Shown: positions 56,563 through 64,000 of the stretch, in pieces
Numbering within the stretch: the first letter of the stretch is position 1
Layout of the letters: every line of letters begins with the position of its first letter
Assembly: GCA_963811255.1 (NCBI GenBank)
Contig: CAWEQI010000001.1
Span: 434,001-498,000 of the forward strand
Direction of reading: 5' to 3'
From: Croceibacterium_B sp963811255
GTDB taxonomy: Bacteria > Pseudomonadota > Alphaproteobacteria > Sphingomonadales > Sphingomonadaceae
DNA: 64,000 nucleotides
Notes under the pieces: generated by a model
Database searches by the model: none
What the model saw: the letters and a program-made list of their open reading frames with translations, nothing else
Told to the model about the DNA's origin: nothing
Program-made: the position numbers and the translations under genes

Positions 56563-56706
56563 CTCAGAGTCTCCGCAAGGATGCCACAGGGTACCAAGGG
56601 GCAACGAACGAACGGCAGCCAGGCTCCACGGCCGATCCGCTTTCGGGCGCTGCCTGGCACCAGCGCTCGTCGACCCGCCGCTCTGGCATGCGCGGGCCCT
56701 TCGATC

Positions 56707-56730
56707 CTCCCCCAACTTGCCTTGGGGGAG
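56707..56730. repeat. CTCCCCCAA hairpin
   Basis: CTCCCCCAA (56707-56715) pairs with TTGGGGGAG (56722-56730) around a six-base loop, in the 217-base gap upstream of the HTH gene. It resembles the REP hairpins of the window but has a different stem, so it may be a separate family. No other feature is evident in this gap. Confidence 0.5.
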
Positions 56731-56779
56731 ATTGAAAAACCACTTTCCTATTTTCACCTTTTGTTCCACATTCGCCGGC

Positions 56780-57391
56780 ATGGCCGAATCCAACTCCCGC
56801 TGGCCCGCGTGGAAGCGCGTGCCGCCGTTCCTGCCGGTGCCGCTGCGCCCCCGCGAGCCTGCCCTGAGCGCCTGCCCTGCAGGCAGTCGAAGGGGCTGGA
56901 CGCCCGAGCGGCAGGCGCGCTTCATCGGCGTGCTGGCGGAGAGCGGCTCGGTCGCCGCGGCGGCGCGGGCGGTGGGAATGAGCCGCATGGCGGCTTATCG
57001 GCTGCGGCGCCACTCCGGCGCCGAGAGCCTGGCGCACGCCTGGGACAGCATTATTGCCTTGCACACCGGCGAGCCGGTCCCCCAGCGGAAGGTTACGGCT
57101 TCGGAGCTGGCCGAACGGGCCTACCACGGCGAGTTCCACATCCTGATGCGCCGCCGCAGGTTCGTCCGCGCGGTGCGAAAGCCCAGCAATACCGCGCTTT
57201 TGCGGCTTCTTCGCCGGCTCGATGCGGCTGCGGCGAGAGCGGCCGGGGGCGCCCACGATCGTTGCTTTCGCGAAAACCACTTTACCCCCGGTTTGGCGTC
57301 ACGCTCGGCCGGCTCACAAGTGCTGGACGCGCGCCGCTACGCCGCTATTCTCCACAGCGACGGGCAGGACTGGGAGAGAGATCATGTGTGA
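56780..57391 (+). CDS. Hypothetical DNA-binding protein with helix-turn-helix
   Basis: This 203-residue basic protein contains a probable helix-turn-helix at about residues 50-75 (G-S-V-A-A-A-A-R-A-V-G-M-S-R-M-A-A-Y-R-L), preceded by W-T-P-E-R-Q-A-R-F-I. The remainder is arginine-rich without a recognised domain. Residues about 28-38 are encoded by a stretch resembling the CCTGAGC...GTCGAAGG dispersed repeat. The stop codon overlaps the start of the hydrolase gene by eight bases, suggesting coupling. No family name can be given safely. Confidence 0.65.
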   Translation: MAESNSRWPAWKRVPPFLPVPLRPREPALSACPAGSRRGWTPERQARFIGVLAESGSVAAAARAVGMSRMAAYRLRRHSGAESLAHAWDSIIALHTGEPVPQRKVTASELAERAYHGEFHILMRRRRFVRAVRKPSNTALLRLLRRLDAAAARAAGGAHDRCFRENHFTPGLASRSAGSQVLDARRYAAILHSDGQDWERDHV

Positions 57392-58247
57392 GCTGGACGA
57401 CCTGAGCGAGATGGGCCGCGTGAGCCGGCGCCATTTCAACACTGCCGGCGCGCTGGCCGCGTTCGCCGCCGCCTCGGCGCCGATCAACGCCGCGGTGGCG
57501 GCCGACGGCCTTGCCGAAGAAATGGTCAAGTTTCCCGCGCCCGGCGGGACGATGGACGCGTTCTGGGTCCATCCGGCCAAGGGCAAGCACCCGGGCGTGA
57601 TCATGTGGCCCGACATTGCCGGCGTGCGCGACGCGTTCAAGCAGATGGCAAGGCGCTTGGCCGGCGCCGGCTATTCGGTGATCGTGCCCAATCCCTATTA
57701 CCAGGACACGCCGGCGCCGCAGTTCGCCGACTTCGACGCCTTCCGCAAGGACAACGGCTTCCAGAAGGTCGGCCCGTGGATGGCGCACAACACCCCCGAG
57801 GCGATCGAAGCCGCTTCGAAGGCGGTGGTCGCCTGGCTCGACAAGCAGCCGTCGGTCGACACCACAAAAGGCATTGGCGTGCAGGGTTACTGCATGACCG
57901 GCTCGTGGACCGTGCGCACGGCGGCGGCGGTGCCGAGCCGGGTCAAGGCCGGGGCCTCGTTCCACGGCGGCAACTTCTGGGTCACCGACAAGCCCGACAG
58001 CCCGCATAAGCAGTTCGGCCGGACCAAGGCGAGCTACCTGATCGCCGTCGCCCGCAGCGACGACAAGCAGAAGCCCGAGGTCAAGGAAGAGATCAAGGAA
58101 GCGGCCGCCAAGGCCGGCCGCCCGGCCGAAGTCGAGGTCTATCAGGCCGACCACGGCTGGACCGTCCCGGACTCGCCGGTTTACGACAAGGCCGAGGCCG
58201 AGCGCGCCTGGAGCCGGCTGATGGCGCTCTATTCGAAGGCGCTGTAA
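57384..58247 (+). CDS. Dienelactone hydrolase family protein with Tat-type signal
   Basis: This 287-residue alpha/beta hydrolase keeps the dienelactone hydrolase triad style: nucleophile Cys in G-Y-C-M-T-G near residue 171 and His in D-H-G-W near 255, with the acid in between. The N-terminus S-R-R-H-F-N-T-A-G-A-L-A-A-F followed by an alanine-rich segment looks like a twin-arginine export signal, so it probably works in the periplasm, unlike classical cytoplasmic dienelactone hydrolase. GGGAGAGAG precedes the ATG. The substrate is unknown; a role next to the lig genes is inference from position. Confidence 0.85.
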   Translation: MCELDDLSEMGRVSRRHFNTAGALAAFAAASAPINAAVAADGLAEEMVKFPAPGGTMDAFWVHPAKGKHPGVIMWPDIAGVRDAFKQMARRLAGAGYSVIVPNPYYQDTPAPQFADFDAFRKDNGFQKVGPWMAHNTPEAIEAASKAVVAWLDKQPSVDTTKGIGVQGYCMTGSWTVRTAAAVPSRVKAGASFHGGNFWVTDKPDSPHKQFGRTKASYLIAVARSDDKQKPEVKEEIKEAAAKAGRPAEVEVYQADHGWTVPDSPVYDKAEAERAWSRLMALYSKAL

Positions 58248-58259
58248 GGCAACAAAAAA

Positions 58260-58281
58260 GGCGGCCCGGTTGCGGGCCGCC
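58260..58281 (-). terminator. Intrinsic terminator (leftward)
   Basis: GGCGGCCCG (58260-58268) and CGGGCCGCC (58273-58281) form nine perfect pairs. On the minus strand a run of T's follows, so it best terminates leftward transcription coming from the lig/CmcJ side. It also lies just behind the plus-strand hydrolase gene. Confidence 0.8.
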
Positions 58282-58441
58282 TCGCTGTTCGTTTCCGGCC
58301 GTCGGGCGGGCAATCAAGGGACCTGGGACCGTCCGACCCGAGCGGCGCGGGTGATAGAATCGCCAGCGCCTGGTTAAGGCCGCGTTGTCGGACGTCGTTA
58401 AGGCGAAGTTACCATCGTCTGGTGCGGAATTCCGCGCTCGG

Positions 58442-59254
58442 CTATTCGAACCAGTAGCAGGTCCCGCGCATTTCCAAGCTCACCCGCGCGGGCGAATCGG
58501 GCGGCGCCAGCGGGTTATCGAATGCCCCGTGCGGCATCAACTGCGCGCGTTCGGGATCGCTCTCGCTGGTCTTGAACACGATCGCTTCGTCCGGGCGCAT
58601 GTTCGAATAGTAGTGCCAGCGGTGCGCCGGGTTGTATTCGATCACGTAGTTGCCGAAGCTCCACTCGGGCGAGCCGTCGGGCGGATCGAAGATCGCCTCG
58701 CAGTCGATCAGGTCGCCCGGCTGGATCGAGGGATAGGCGCACAGCGCCAGCGGCACGTCCTGCGGCGCGCCGGATAGCGCCCGCCAGACATTGTACTGCG
58801 CGCTGCGGACCACCGTCTTGCCTTCCGGCGCGCCTTTGGCCCGCGCCACGACGGCGGCTTCCTTCGACACGTCGACATGGGCGAAGCGCGCCGGGTGCGA
58901 ATTATCGTGCTTGTCGTTCTCGCCGAGCCGCTCGGAGAAGCGCAGGATGCCGCGCGGCATCATCTCGACGTGGTCGCAGCCGGTCACCCGCTTGAGCAGC
59001 TCGGCGATCTCGCCGCTGTGGACCCTGGCCACCGCCTCGAGGTCGGTCAGGTCTTCGACCGCGCTCTTGTGCTTGACCAGCACGAACCCCTCGCGGTCGA
59101 GATCGGTCTCGACCGCCCGCGCGTCGATGATCTCGACTTCGCGCGGCTTGAGCGGCACGTAGTCTTTCTCGTGCGCGTTGGCGTAGAAGTACGGTTTCTT
59201 TCCGGTGCGCTCGGTGTAGCCGATTGCCGCGCGGACATTCCCTTCGGCAGCCAT
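58442..59254 (-). CDS. CmcJ/NvfI-type oxidoreductase
   Basis: This 270-residue protein resembles the CmcJ/NvfI/AsaB family of 2-oxoglutarate/Fe(II)-oxygenase-like proteins. It has H-V-D-V-S in the centre (candidate metal ligands His and Asp) and the family-typical S-A-Q-Y-N-V-W-R-A-L with D-V-P-L-A-L-C-A, then E-Y-N-P-A-H-R-W-H-Y-Y, which would give the distal His. The reaction is not known in bacteria like this. It is the last gene of the minus-strand set behind ligC; its ATG overlaps the aldo/keto reductase stop by one base. Confidence 0.75.
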   Translation of the reverse strand: MAAEGNVRAAIGYTERTGKKPYFYANAHEKDYVPLKPREVEIIDARAVETDLDREGFVLVKHKSAVEDLTDLEAVARVHSGEIAELLKRVTGCDHVEMMPRGILRFSERLGENDKHDNSHPARFAHVDVSKEAAVVARAKGAPEGKTVVRSAQYNVWRALSGAPQDVPLALCAYPSIQPGDLIDCEAIFDPPDGSPEWSFGNYVIEYNPAHRWHYYSNMRPDEAIVFKTSESDPERAQLMPHGAFDNPLAPPDSPARVSLEMRGTCYWFE

Positions 59255-60240
59255 CAGGCGAATTCCTCCGTGTCGATAGTCGGGCGGATCGCTTCGTGAT
59301 AGCGGTGCCCGGCGACGGTGTCGTGGTTGATCAGCCGGTCGGCCTCGTCGAGCACACTATCGCTCACCGCGATGTCGGCCGCCTGAACGTTGTCGGCGAG
59401 GTGCTGCGGGTTGGTGGTGCCGGGAATGACATGCACGTTCTCCCCGCGCGACAGCACCCATTTGAGCGCCAGCTGCGCCGGGGTCACCCCAGCCTGCTCG
59501 GCCAGGACCACGAACTGCTCGATCAGCATTAGGTTCTGCGCCCAGTTGTCGGGCTGGAAGCGCGGCATCTTCGTGCGCAAGTCCTTGTCCTCCAGCACCG
59601 AGGGATCGGTCATCACTCCGCACAGCGCCCCGCGTCCCAGCGGGCTGAACGCGACCAGCGCGATACCGAGCTCCTCGCACGCCTGCAGCACGCCCAGCTC
59701 GACGTTGCGGGTCCACAGCGAATACTCGGTCTGCACCGCGGCGACCGGATGCACCGCGTGCGCCTGGCGGACGTGCGCCGCCGACCATTCGGACACCCCG
59801 TATCCGCCGATCTTGCCCGCCTCGATCGCGCGCACAAACGCGCCGACCGAGTCCGCCACCGGCACCTTGGGGTCGAACCGGTGCATGTAGTAGAGGTCGA
59901 TGTGGTCGGTCCCGAGCAGCCGCAGGCTCTCGTCGATGTCCTCGGCGATATGCTTCGGGGTGCAATCGACTCCGCGCTTGGCGCCCTGCACGACGATGCC
60001 GGTCTTGCTGGCGAGGAACACTTGGTCGCGCCGGCCCTTGAGCGCCTCGCCCAACAGCGCCTCGTTCTGCCCCGCGCCGTAGATCCGCGCGGTGTCGAAG
60101 TGGTTGTAGCCGAGGTCGACCGCCTGTTGCAGCAGCGCGACGCATTCGTCGTGCCCGGGGGGCGTGCCGTAGGCCCACGAAACGTTCATGCACCCCAGGC
60201 CCACGGGGTTGAGGTTTTTGCCGGCAATCAATCGAGACAT
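59254..60240 (-). CDS. Aldo/keto reductase
   Basis: This 328-residue (beta/alpha)8-barrel NADPH-dependent reductase has the full catalytic set: Asp and Tyr in D-T-A-R-I-Y-G near residue 48, Lys in L-A-S-K-T-G near 80, and His in Y-Y-M-H-R-F-D near 120. C-terminal I-P-G-T-T-N-P-Q-H-L binds the cofactor phosphate. The substrate is unknown. It is coupled to the CmcJ-like gene downstream and is separated from the hypothetical gene upstream by about 46 bases. Confidence 0.9.
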   Translation of the reverse strand: MSRLIAGKNLNPVGLGCMNVSWAYGTPPGHDECVALLQQAVDLGYNHFDTARIYGAGQNEALLGEALKGRRDQVFLASKTGIVVQGAKRGVDCTPKHIAEDIDESLRLLGTDHIDLYYMHRFDPKVPVADSVGAFVRAIEAGKIGGYGVSEWSAAHVRQAHAVHPVAAVQTEYSLWTRNVELGVLQACEELGIALVAFSPLGRGALCGVMTDPSVLEDKDLRTKMPRFQPDNWAQNLMLIEQFVVLAEQAGVTPAQLALKWVLSRGENVHVIPGTTNPQHLADNVQAADIAVSDSVLDEADRLINHDTVAGHRYHEAIRPTIDTEEFA

Positions 60241-60286
60241 TCTCGCGTCGTTTCCTTCTTGTTGTCGGCGCGAGACGTTTCGCCAG

Positions 60287-60655
60287 TCAGCGCCGCGTGA
60301 ACTTGCCCCGCGCCCAGTGATAGAATTCGTCCTGCACCCGGTTGAGGCTCGCAGCGGAGGTCATGTAGCCGGAGGTGTCCTCCTCGATCGACTGCAGCCG
60401 CCACTTGGCCTGGTGGTTGGCCAGCGTCTGGCGCATTTCGAAGAATCGGCTGTCGAACTCCTTGGCCAGACCGGCGTCGGTCAACATCCGCTCGTCGGTC
60501 TTGCGCGCCTGGAGGATGTCGAGCATCAGCATCGCGTAGCGGCTGCGCAGCTGCACCAGCTTCTTCTTGCCCTCGGTGTCGCCGCTGTCGGCCAGCGCGC
60601 GCATTTCGCGATAGACCTGTTCAGCTTCCGCCAGGCTCGAATCGAGCTTCGCCAT
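60287..60655 (-). CDS. Hypothetical helical protein in the lig gene series
   Basis: This 122-residue protein is charged and predicted all-helical (L-A-E-A-E-Q-V-Y-R-E-M-R-A-L, F-F-E-M-R-Q-T-L-A-N-H-Q-A-K-W), with no signal, cysteine or metal motif. AGAGGA precedes the ATG. I do not recognise the family. It lies between ligC and the aldo/keto reductase on the same strand. A small TTAACC/GGTTAA inverted repeat (60689-60706) separates it from ligC. Confidence 0.7.
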   Translation of the reverse strand: MAKLDSSLAEAEQVYREMRALADSGDTEGKKKLVQLRSRYAMLMLDILQARKTDERMLTDAGLAKEFDSRFFEMRQTLANHQAKWRLQSIEEDTSGYMTSAASLNRVQDEFYHWARGKFTRR

Positions 60656-60737
60656 GGTTCCTCTCCCCGCGACCCCTATGCCTCCTCGTTAACCGTTTCC
60701 GGTTAATTCGCCCCTTAGGCAAGCGCAATCGCGTAGA

Positions 60738-61694
60738 TCAGGACCAGCCGTCCTGCGCCTCAAGGCTCTCCGCCAGCTCGCCCAGCACCCGATAGCAGTC
60801 GATGACCGAGGCGACAGAGCTGTTCGGCTCCCGGCCCTCGCGGATGGCCGAGATGAACTCGCGGTCCTGCAGCTCGATGCCGTTGTTCGACACGGCAACG
60901 CCGGAGAGGTCGACCGGCTCTTCCCGTCCGGTGACGAGATCGTCGTAGCGGGCGATGTAGGTGGCGGTGTCGCCGATGTAGCGGAAGAAAGTGCCCAGCG
61001 GCCCGTCGTTGTTGAAGCTCAGCGCCAGCGTGCAGATGGCGCCGGTGTCGGCCTTCAACTGGATCGACATGTCCATCGCAATGCCGAGCTCGGGATTCTT
61101 CGGTCCCTGGATGGCGTTGGCGCTGACGATCTTGCCGGTCTGATAGGCGAACAGGTCCACCGTGTGCGCGGCGTGGTGCCACAGCAGATGGTCGGTCCAG
61201 CTGCGCGGCTCACCCTTGGCGTTCATGTTCTTGCGGCGGAAAAAAAACGTCTCGACGTCCATCGCCTGGATGGTGAACTCGCCGCGCTCGATCCGGTTGT
61301 GCACGTACTGGTGGCTCGGATTGAACCGTCGGGTATGCCCGACCATGCACACGAGGCCGGTTTCCTTCTGCTTGTCTAGCACCGCCTGGGCCTCGGCCCA
61401 GCTGTCCGACAGCGGGATCTCGACCTCGACGTGCTTGCCCGCGTCCATGCAGGCGATCGCCTGCTCGGCGTGCATCTGCGTCGGCGTGCACAGGATCACC
61501 GCATCGACGTCGTCGCGCTCGAGCGCTTCGTTAAGGTCGGTCCCCGAATGCTTGGCGCCATATTTCTTGGCCACCTCGGCCGCCTGCTCGGCGCGCCGCG
61601 AGATGATCGAGACGATCTCCACGCCGTCGATCTTCTGCAGGCCGTCGAGGTGCTTTTCGCCGAAGGCGCCGGCGCCGGCGAGGGCAATGCGCAT
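60738..61694 (-). CDS. ligC: 4-carboxy-2-hydroxymuconate-6-semialdehyde dehydrogenase
   Basis: This 318-residue NADP-dependent enzyme oxidises the hemiacetal form of the LigAB ring-cleavage product to 2-pyrone-4,6-dicarboxylate. The N-terminal dinucleotide motif is A-G-A-G-A-F-G-E-K-H. V-E-I-P-L-S-D-S-W, V-G-H-T-R-R-F-N-P-S-H-Q-Y and S-W-T-D-H-L-L-W-H-H-A-A-H-T-V-D-L-F match Sphingobium LigC nearly residue for residue. It belongs to the GFO/IDH/MocA family. A REPIN element lies between it and ligB, and GGAG precedes the ATG. Confidence 0.97.
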   Translation of the reverse strand: MRIALAGAGAFGEKHLDGLQKIDGVEIVSIISRRAEQAAEVAKKYGAKHSGTDLNEALERDDVDAVILCTPTQMHAEQAIACMDAGKHVEVEIPLSDSWAEAQAVLDKQKETGLVCMVGHTRRFNPSHQYVHNRIERGEFTIQAMDVETFFFRRKNMNAKGEPRSWTDHLLWHHAAHTVDLFAYQTGKIVSANAIQGPKNPELGIAMDMSIQLKADTGAICTLALSFNNDGPLGTFFRYIGDTATYIARYDDLVTGREEPVDLSGVAVSNNGIELQDREFISAIREGREPNSSVASVIDCYRVLGELAESLEAQDGWS

Positions 61695-61715
61695 TTGGGT
61701 CTCCTGTTCTCAATC

Positions 61716-61805
61716 CCCCTCCCGCTTGCGGGAGGGGTTAGGGGTGGGTCTGTGCTGAGGGGAGTGGATGAGCCCACCCCCGGCCCCTCCCGCAAGCGGG
61801 AGGGG
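61716..61805. repeat. REPIN-type inverted pair between ligB and ligC
   Basis: Two perfect CCCCTCCCGC hairpins (61716-61737 and 61784-61805) face each other with inner tails TAGGGGTGGG and CCCACCCCC, the same design as at 38676-38764. It starts only six bases beyond the ligB stop codon, inside the lig operon, so it would be transcribed and could form a strong RNA stem. Confidence 0.9.
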
Positions 61806-61810
61806 AGAAA

Positions 61811-62701
61811 CTAGGCGTTCACCTGCTCGCGCACTCTCGGCGGTTCGGCGCCGATGCCCTCCGGCTGGAGGATCAGCGCGCCGAGCGCGGTGTTCGAAGC
61901 CGGAATGTGGTAGAATCGATAGAGTTCCTCGACCTTGTCGCCGAGCGCCCCGCGCATGATCAGCCACATCACCAGCTCGATGCCTTCGCTGCCGGCTTCG
62001 CGCAGGTATTCGATGTGCGGCATCCGGCTGAGCGTTTCGGGGTCCTTGATCAGCTGGTCGATGAAGTTGAGGTCGAACTGCTTGTTGATCAGCCCGGCGC
62101 GCGGCCCCTGCAACTGGTGGCTCATCCCGCCGGTGCCCCACACATGAACCTTGAGGTCCTCGGGGAAGCTCTCAACCGCAGCCTTGATGCTGTCGCCGAG
62201 ATTGAAGCAGCGCCGCCCGCTCGGCGGCGGATAGGTCACGACGTTGACCGGGAACGGGATCACCCGGCACGGCCATTCCTCGGGCTCGCCGAAGATCATC
62301 GACAGCGGCACCGTGCAGCCGTGATCGACGTCCATATCGTTCATGATGGTCATGTCGAACTCGTCGAGGATCAGGCTTTGCGCCATGTGCCAGGCGAGGT
62401 CGGGATGGCCGATCACGTCGGGCACGGGCCGCGGGCCCCAGCCCTCGTCGGCCGGCTTGAAGCGCTCGGCGCAGCCGATGGCAAACGTCGGGATGATGTT
62501 CATGTCGAACGCGGAGGCGTGGTCGTTGTAGACCAGGATCACCACGTCGGGCATGTTCTCGGGCCGGGCAATCCATTCGCGGATCGGCTCGTAGCCCTGG
62601 AACACCGGGCGCCAGTAATCGTCGCCGGTCTTGCCGGTCTGCATCGCCGCGCCGAGCGCGGGAATGTGGCTCGAGGTGATGCCGGCGGTTATGCGGGCCA
62701 T
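61811..62701 (-). CDS. ligB: Protocatechuate 4,5-dioxygenase beta (catalytic) subunit
   Basis: This 296-residue extradiol dioxygenase subunit opens the ring of protocatechuate between carbons 4 and 5. Fe(II) ligands are present: His12 in S-S-H-I-P-A-L, His61 in Y-N-D-H-A-S and Glu near 242 in G-I-E-L-V-M-W. The catalytic base region G-M-S-H-Q-L-Q-G-P-R-A-G is also intact. The C-terminus is six residues shorter than SYK-6 LigB. It follows ligA after one base. Confidence 0.98.
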   Translation of the reverse strand: MARITAGITSSHIPALGAAMQTGKTGDDYWRPVFQGYEPIREWIARPENMPDVVILVYNDHASAFDMNIIPTFAIGCAERFKPADEGWGPRPVPDVIGHPDLAWHMAQSLILDEFDMTIMNDMDVDHGCTVPLSMIFGEPEEWPCRVIPFPVNVVTYPPPSGRRCFNLGDSIKAAVESFPEDLKVHVWGTGGMSHQLQGPRAGLINKQFDLNFIDQLIKDPETLSRMPHIEYLREAGSEGIELVMWLIMRGALGDKVEELYRFYHIPASNTALGALILQPEGIGAEPPRVREQVNA

Positions 62702-62702
62702 G

Positions 62703-63122
62703 TCAGCGTCCTTCCTTGATCGAGCGCTGCCCTTCGGGCGAACGGCCGCCCTTGAGCATCATTTCGGCGTATTCTTCCTGCGTCATCCCGGTCATGGACC
62801 CCGCGGCGAACTGGAAGCTTTTCTTGTCCGTCGAGAAAAGCTTGGACAGGAAATAGATGTTCCCGCCCTCGTCGATCATCGCGTTGTAGTCGCGCGCCAA
62901 CACCGCCTTCTTGGCCGCGTCGGTCAGCGGCCATTCGTCCAGATAGGCCTTCTCGTCGGCGAGAAACCGCTTGCGGTTTTCCTCCTTCATCAGGCTCATC
63001 GCGAACTGGTTCAACTGATAGCCCTGGCGGGCCCGCTGCGCGGTGAACACGCGGGTGCCCGGAATGTCGTCGAACTCGGCAAGGTACTTGTGGATGTCGA
63101 TCCGCTCTTTCTTGTCGGGCAT
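62703..63122 (-). CDS. ligA: Protocatechuate 4,5-dioxygenase alpha subunit
   Basis: This 139-residue helical subunit caps the LigB active site; the length is identical to that of Sphingobium LigA. I-D-I-H-K-Y-L-A-E-F-D-D-I-P-G-T-R-V-F and N-A-M-I-D-E-G-G-N-I-Y-F-L-S-K-L are hallmark segments. Its ATG overlaps the stop of the DUF2218 gene by one base, and ligB follows directly. Confidence 0.98.
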   Translation of the reverse strand: MPDKKERIDIHKYLAEFDDIPGTRVFTAQRARQGYQLNQFAMSLMKEENRKRFLADEKAYLDEWPLTDAAKKAVLARDYNAMIDEGGNIYFLSKLFSTDKKSFQFAAGSMTGMTQEEYAEMMLKGGRSPEGQRSIKEGR

Positions 63123-63433
63123 CAGTCGGTCCATTCGTAAGTCAGCGGCGCCTCGCGGAAGGCGAAGCGGTCGATATGGCGCTCGATCACCCCGCGCATG
63201 CGCTCGTTCTCGTCCTTGTCGGCGGTGGTCAGGGTAATCGCGATTCCCTCGGGCCGCGCGGTCATCACCGCGCTGGTGGTGTCGGAGAACGGGAACGCGC
63301 CCATCCCGTCGCCCTCGTCGTAGCTGGTCGCCATCTTGTGGCCCCAGTGGCTGACGAGCTGCTGAATGTAGCGCTCGGGCTTCTCGCACTTGGCGAAGCC
63401 TTGGGCGACGACGGGGGTGTCGGTTTCACTCAC
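63122..63433 (-). CDS. DUF2218 family protein
   Basis: This 103-residue protein has the DUF2218 pattern: Y-I-Q-Q-L-V-S-H-W-G-H-K-M near residue 22 and later E-R-M-R-G-V-I-E-R-H-I-D-R-F-A-F-R-E. The start is a GTG that overlaps the ligJ stop codon as GTGA, and its own stop overlaps the ligA start. Members elsewhere are often found near iron or siderophore genes. LigAB needs Fe(II), so an iron-related helper role is conceivable but unproved. Confidence 0.87.
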   Translation of the reverse strand: MSETDTPVVAQGFAKCEKPERYIQQLVSHWGHKMATSYDEGDGMGAFPFSDTTSAVMTARPEGIAITLTTADKDENERMRGVIERHIDRFAFREAPLTYEWTD

Positions 63434-64000
63434 AATCCACGCTCTTTCAACTGGGCGTCAAGCCGCGGATAGACGATCCGCGCGTTGCCCTCGAAGATCA
63501 TGTGCTTCTCATGGTCCGAGATATCAAGCGCATCGACGTAACGCTTGGTGTCGTCGAAATAGTGCCCGGTCTCCGGGTCGATCCCGCGCACCGCGCCGAC
63601 CATCTCGCTGCCGAACAGGATGTTCTTGTTTTCGATCACGTCGGCCAGCAGGTCGATCCCCGGCTGGTGATAGACGCAGGTGTCGAAGAACACGTTGGTC
63701 ATGATGTATTCGCTGAGCGCCGGCTTCTTGAGCATGTCGGCGAGCCCGCGATAGCGGCCCCAGTGATAGGGCACCGCGCCGCCGCCGTGCGGGATGATGA
63801 AGCGCAGCTTTGGAAAGCGCGAAAACAGATCGCCTTCCATCAGCTGCATGAAGGCGACCGTGTCGGCCGCGAGATAGAACCCGCCGGTCGCGTGCATCGC
63901 CGGATTGCACGATCCGGAGACGTGGATCATCGCCGGCACGTCGAGTTCGCACATCGCCTCGTAGATCGGGAACCAGTATTCGTCCGTCAGCGGCGGATGC
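63430..64000 (-). CDS. ligJ: 4-oxalomesaconate hydratase (C-terminal part, runs off the right edge)
   Basis: About 190 C-terminal residues of an amidohydrolase-superfamily hydratase that adds water to 4-oxalomesaconate, two steps after the ring-cleavage product LigC oxidises. V-P-A-M-I-H-V-S-G-S-C-N-P, R-F-I-I-P-H-G-G-G-A-V-P-Y-H-W-G-R and N-I-L-F-G-S-E-M-V-G-A-V match Sphingobium LigJ closely. The frame is open to the edge, and the segment H-P-P-L-T-D-E-Y-W-F-P there continues the family sequence. The start and the operon promoter lie outside the window. Confidence 0.96.
   Translation of the reverse strand, partial: HPPLTDEYWFPIYEAMCELDVPAMIHVSGSCNPAMHATGGFYLAADTVAFMQLMEGDLFSRFPKLRFIIPHGGGAVPYHWGRYRGLADMLKKPALSEYIMTNVFFDTCVYHQPGIDLLADVIENKNILFGSEMVGAVRGIDPETGHYFDDTKRYVDALDISDHEKHMIFEGNARIVYPRLDAQLKERGL

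Overview
The window is GC-rich and densely coded, and it points to an alphaproteobacterium of the order Sphingomonadales (Sphingomonas, Sphingobium or Novosphingobium type). The support is the near-textbook LigA/LigB/LigC/LigJ proteins of the protocatechuate 4,5-cleavage pathway, a lignostilbene dioxygenase of LsdA type, and a YajR-like transporter, PagL-like deacylase and REP-type hairpins CCCCTCCCGC/GCGGGAGGGG scattered between genes. I could not run a database search, so the taxonomic call rests on recognised protein sequences.

Layout. 0-3.9 kb: a CoA-transferase pair (scoA-scoB, cut at the left edge), a tandem array of terminator-like hairpins, and a bacterial CDC48-type AAA ATPase. 3.9-21.9 kb: housekeeping and envelope genes: a YajR-type MFS protein, an MscS channel, DNA polymerase I, a small lipoprotein, a class A beta-lactamase-like protein, a stress-type operon (host-attachment protein, methyltransferase/erythromycin-esterase fusion, aspartyl hydroxylase), groES-groEL with a CIRCE operator, a MATE exporter, a PagL-like deacylase, a cytochrome c lipoprotein and a KefC-like antiporter. 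21.9-33.2 kb: rplJ-rplL on the minus strand and rpoB-rpoC on the plus strand, separated by a three-gene minus-strand cassette (43-residue membrane protein, DUF2975 protein, small Xre regulator) and an AT-rich region with three perfect palindromes. rpoC carries a one-base frameshift near 30494. 33.2-37.9 kb: an OYE-family reductase, gltX, pyruvate kinase and a DUF1244 protein.

37.9-64 kb is an aromatic/lignin catabolism region. From right to left on the minus strand come ligJ (cut at the right edge), a DUF2218 gene, ligA, ligB and ligC, then three accessory genes. Between 50.4 and 56.1 kb lie lsdA, a secreted serine hydrolase, a GMC oxidoreductase and a divergent DUF3237 gene, a set that could feed stilbenes to LsdA. 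Divergent from lsdA, a marR gene heads a long minus-strand series: an aromatic-acid MFS transporter, glutathione-dependent formaldehyde dehydrogenase, cupin, two VOC proteins, a CPBP membrane protein, S-formylglutathione hydrolase, and an NAD-dependent molybdenum formate dehydrogenase (fdsG, fdsB, mobA, fdsA, fdsD, fdhD). 

Together these genes read as a route from lignin-derived stilbenes through methoxylated aromatics and protocatechuate to central metabolism, with a linked module that oxidises the released C1 unit: formaldehyde to formate to CO2, yielding NADH. Several of the intergenic gaps in this region hold REP hairpins.
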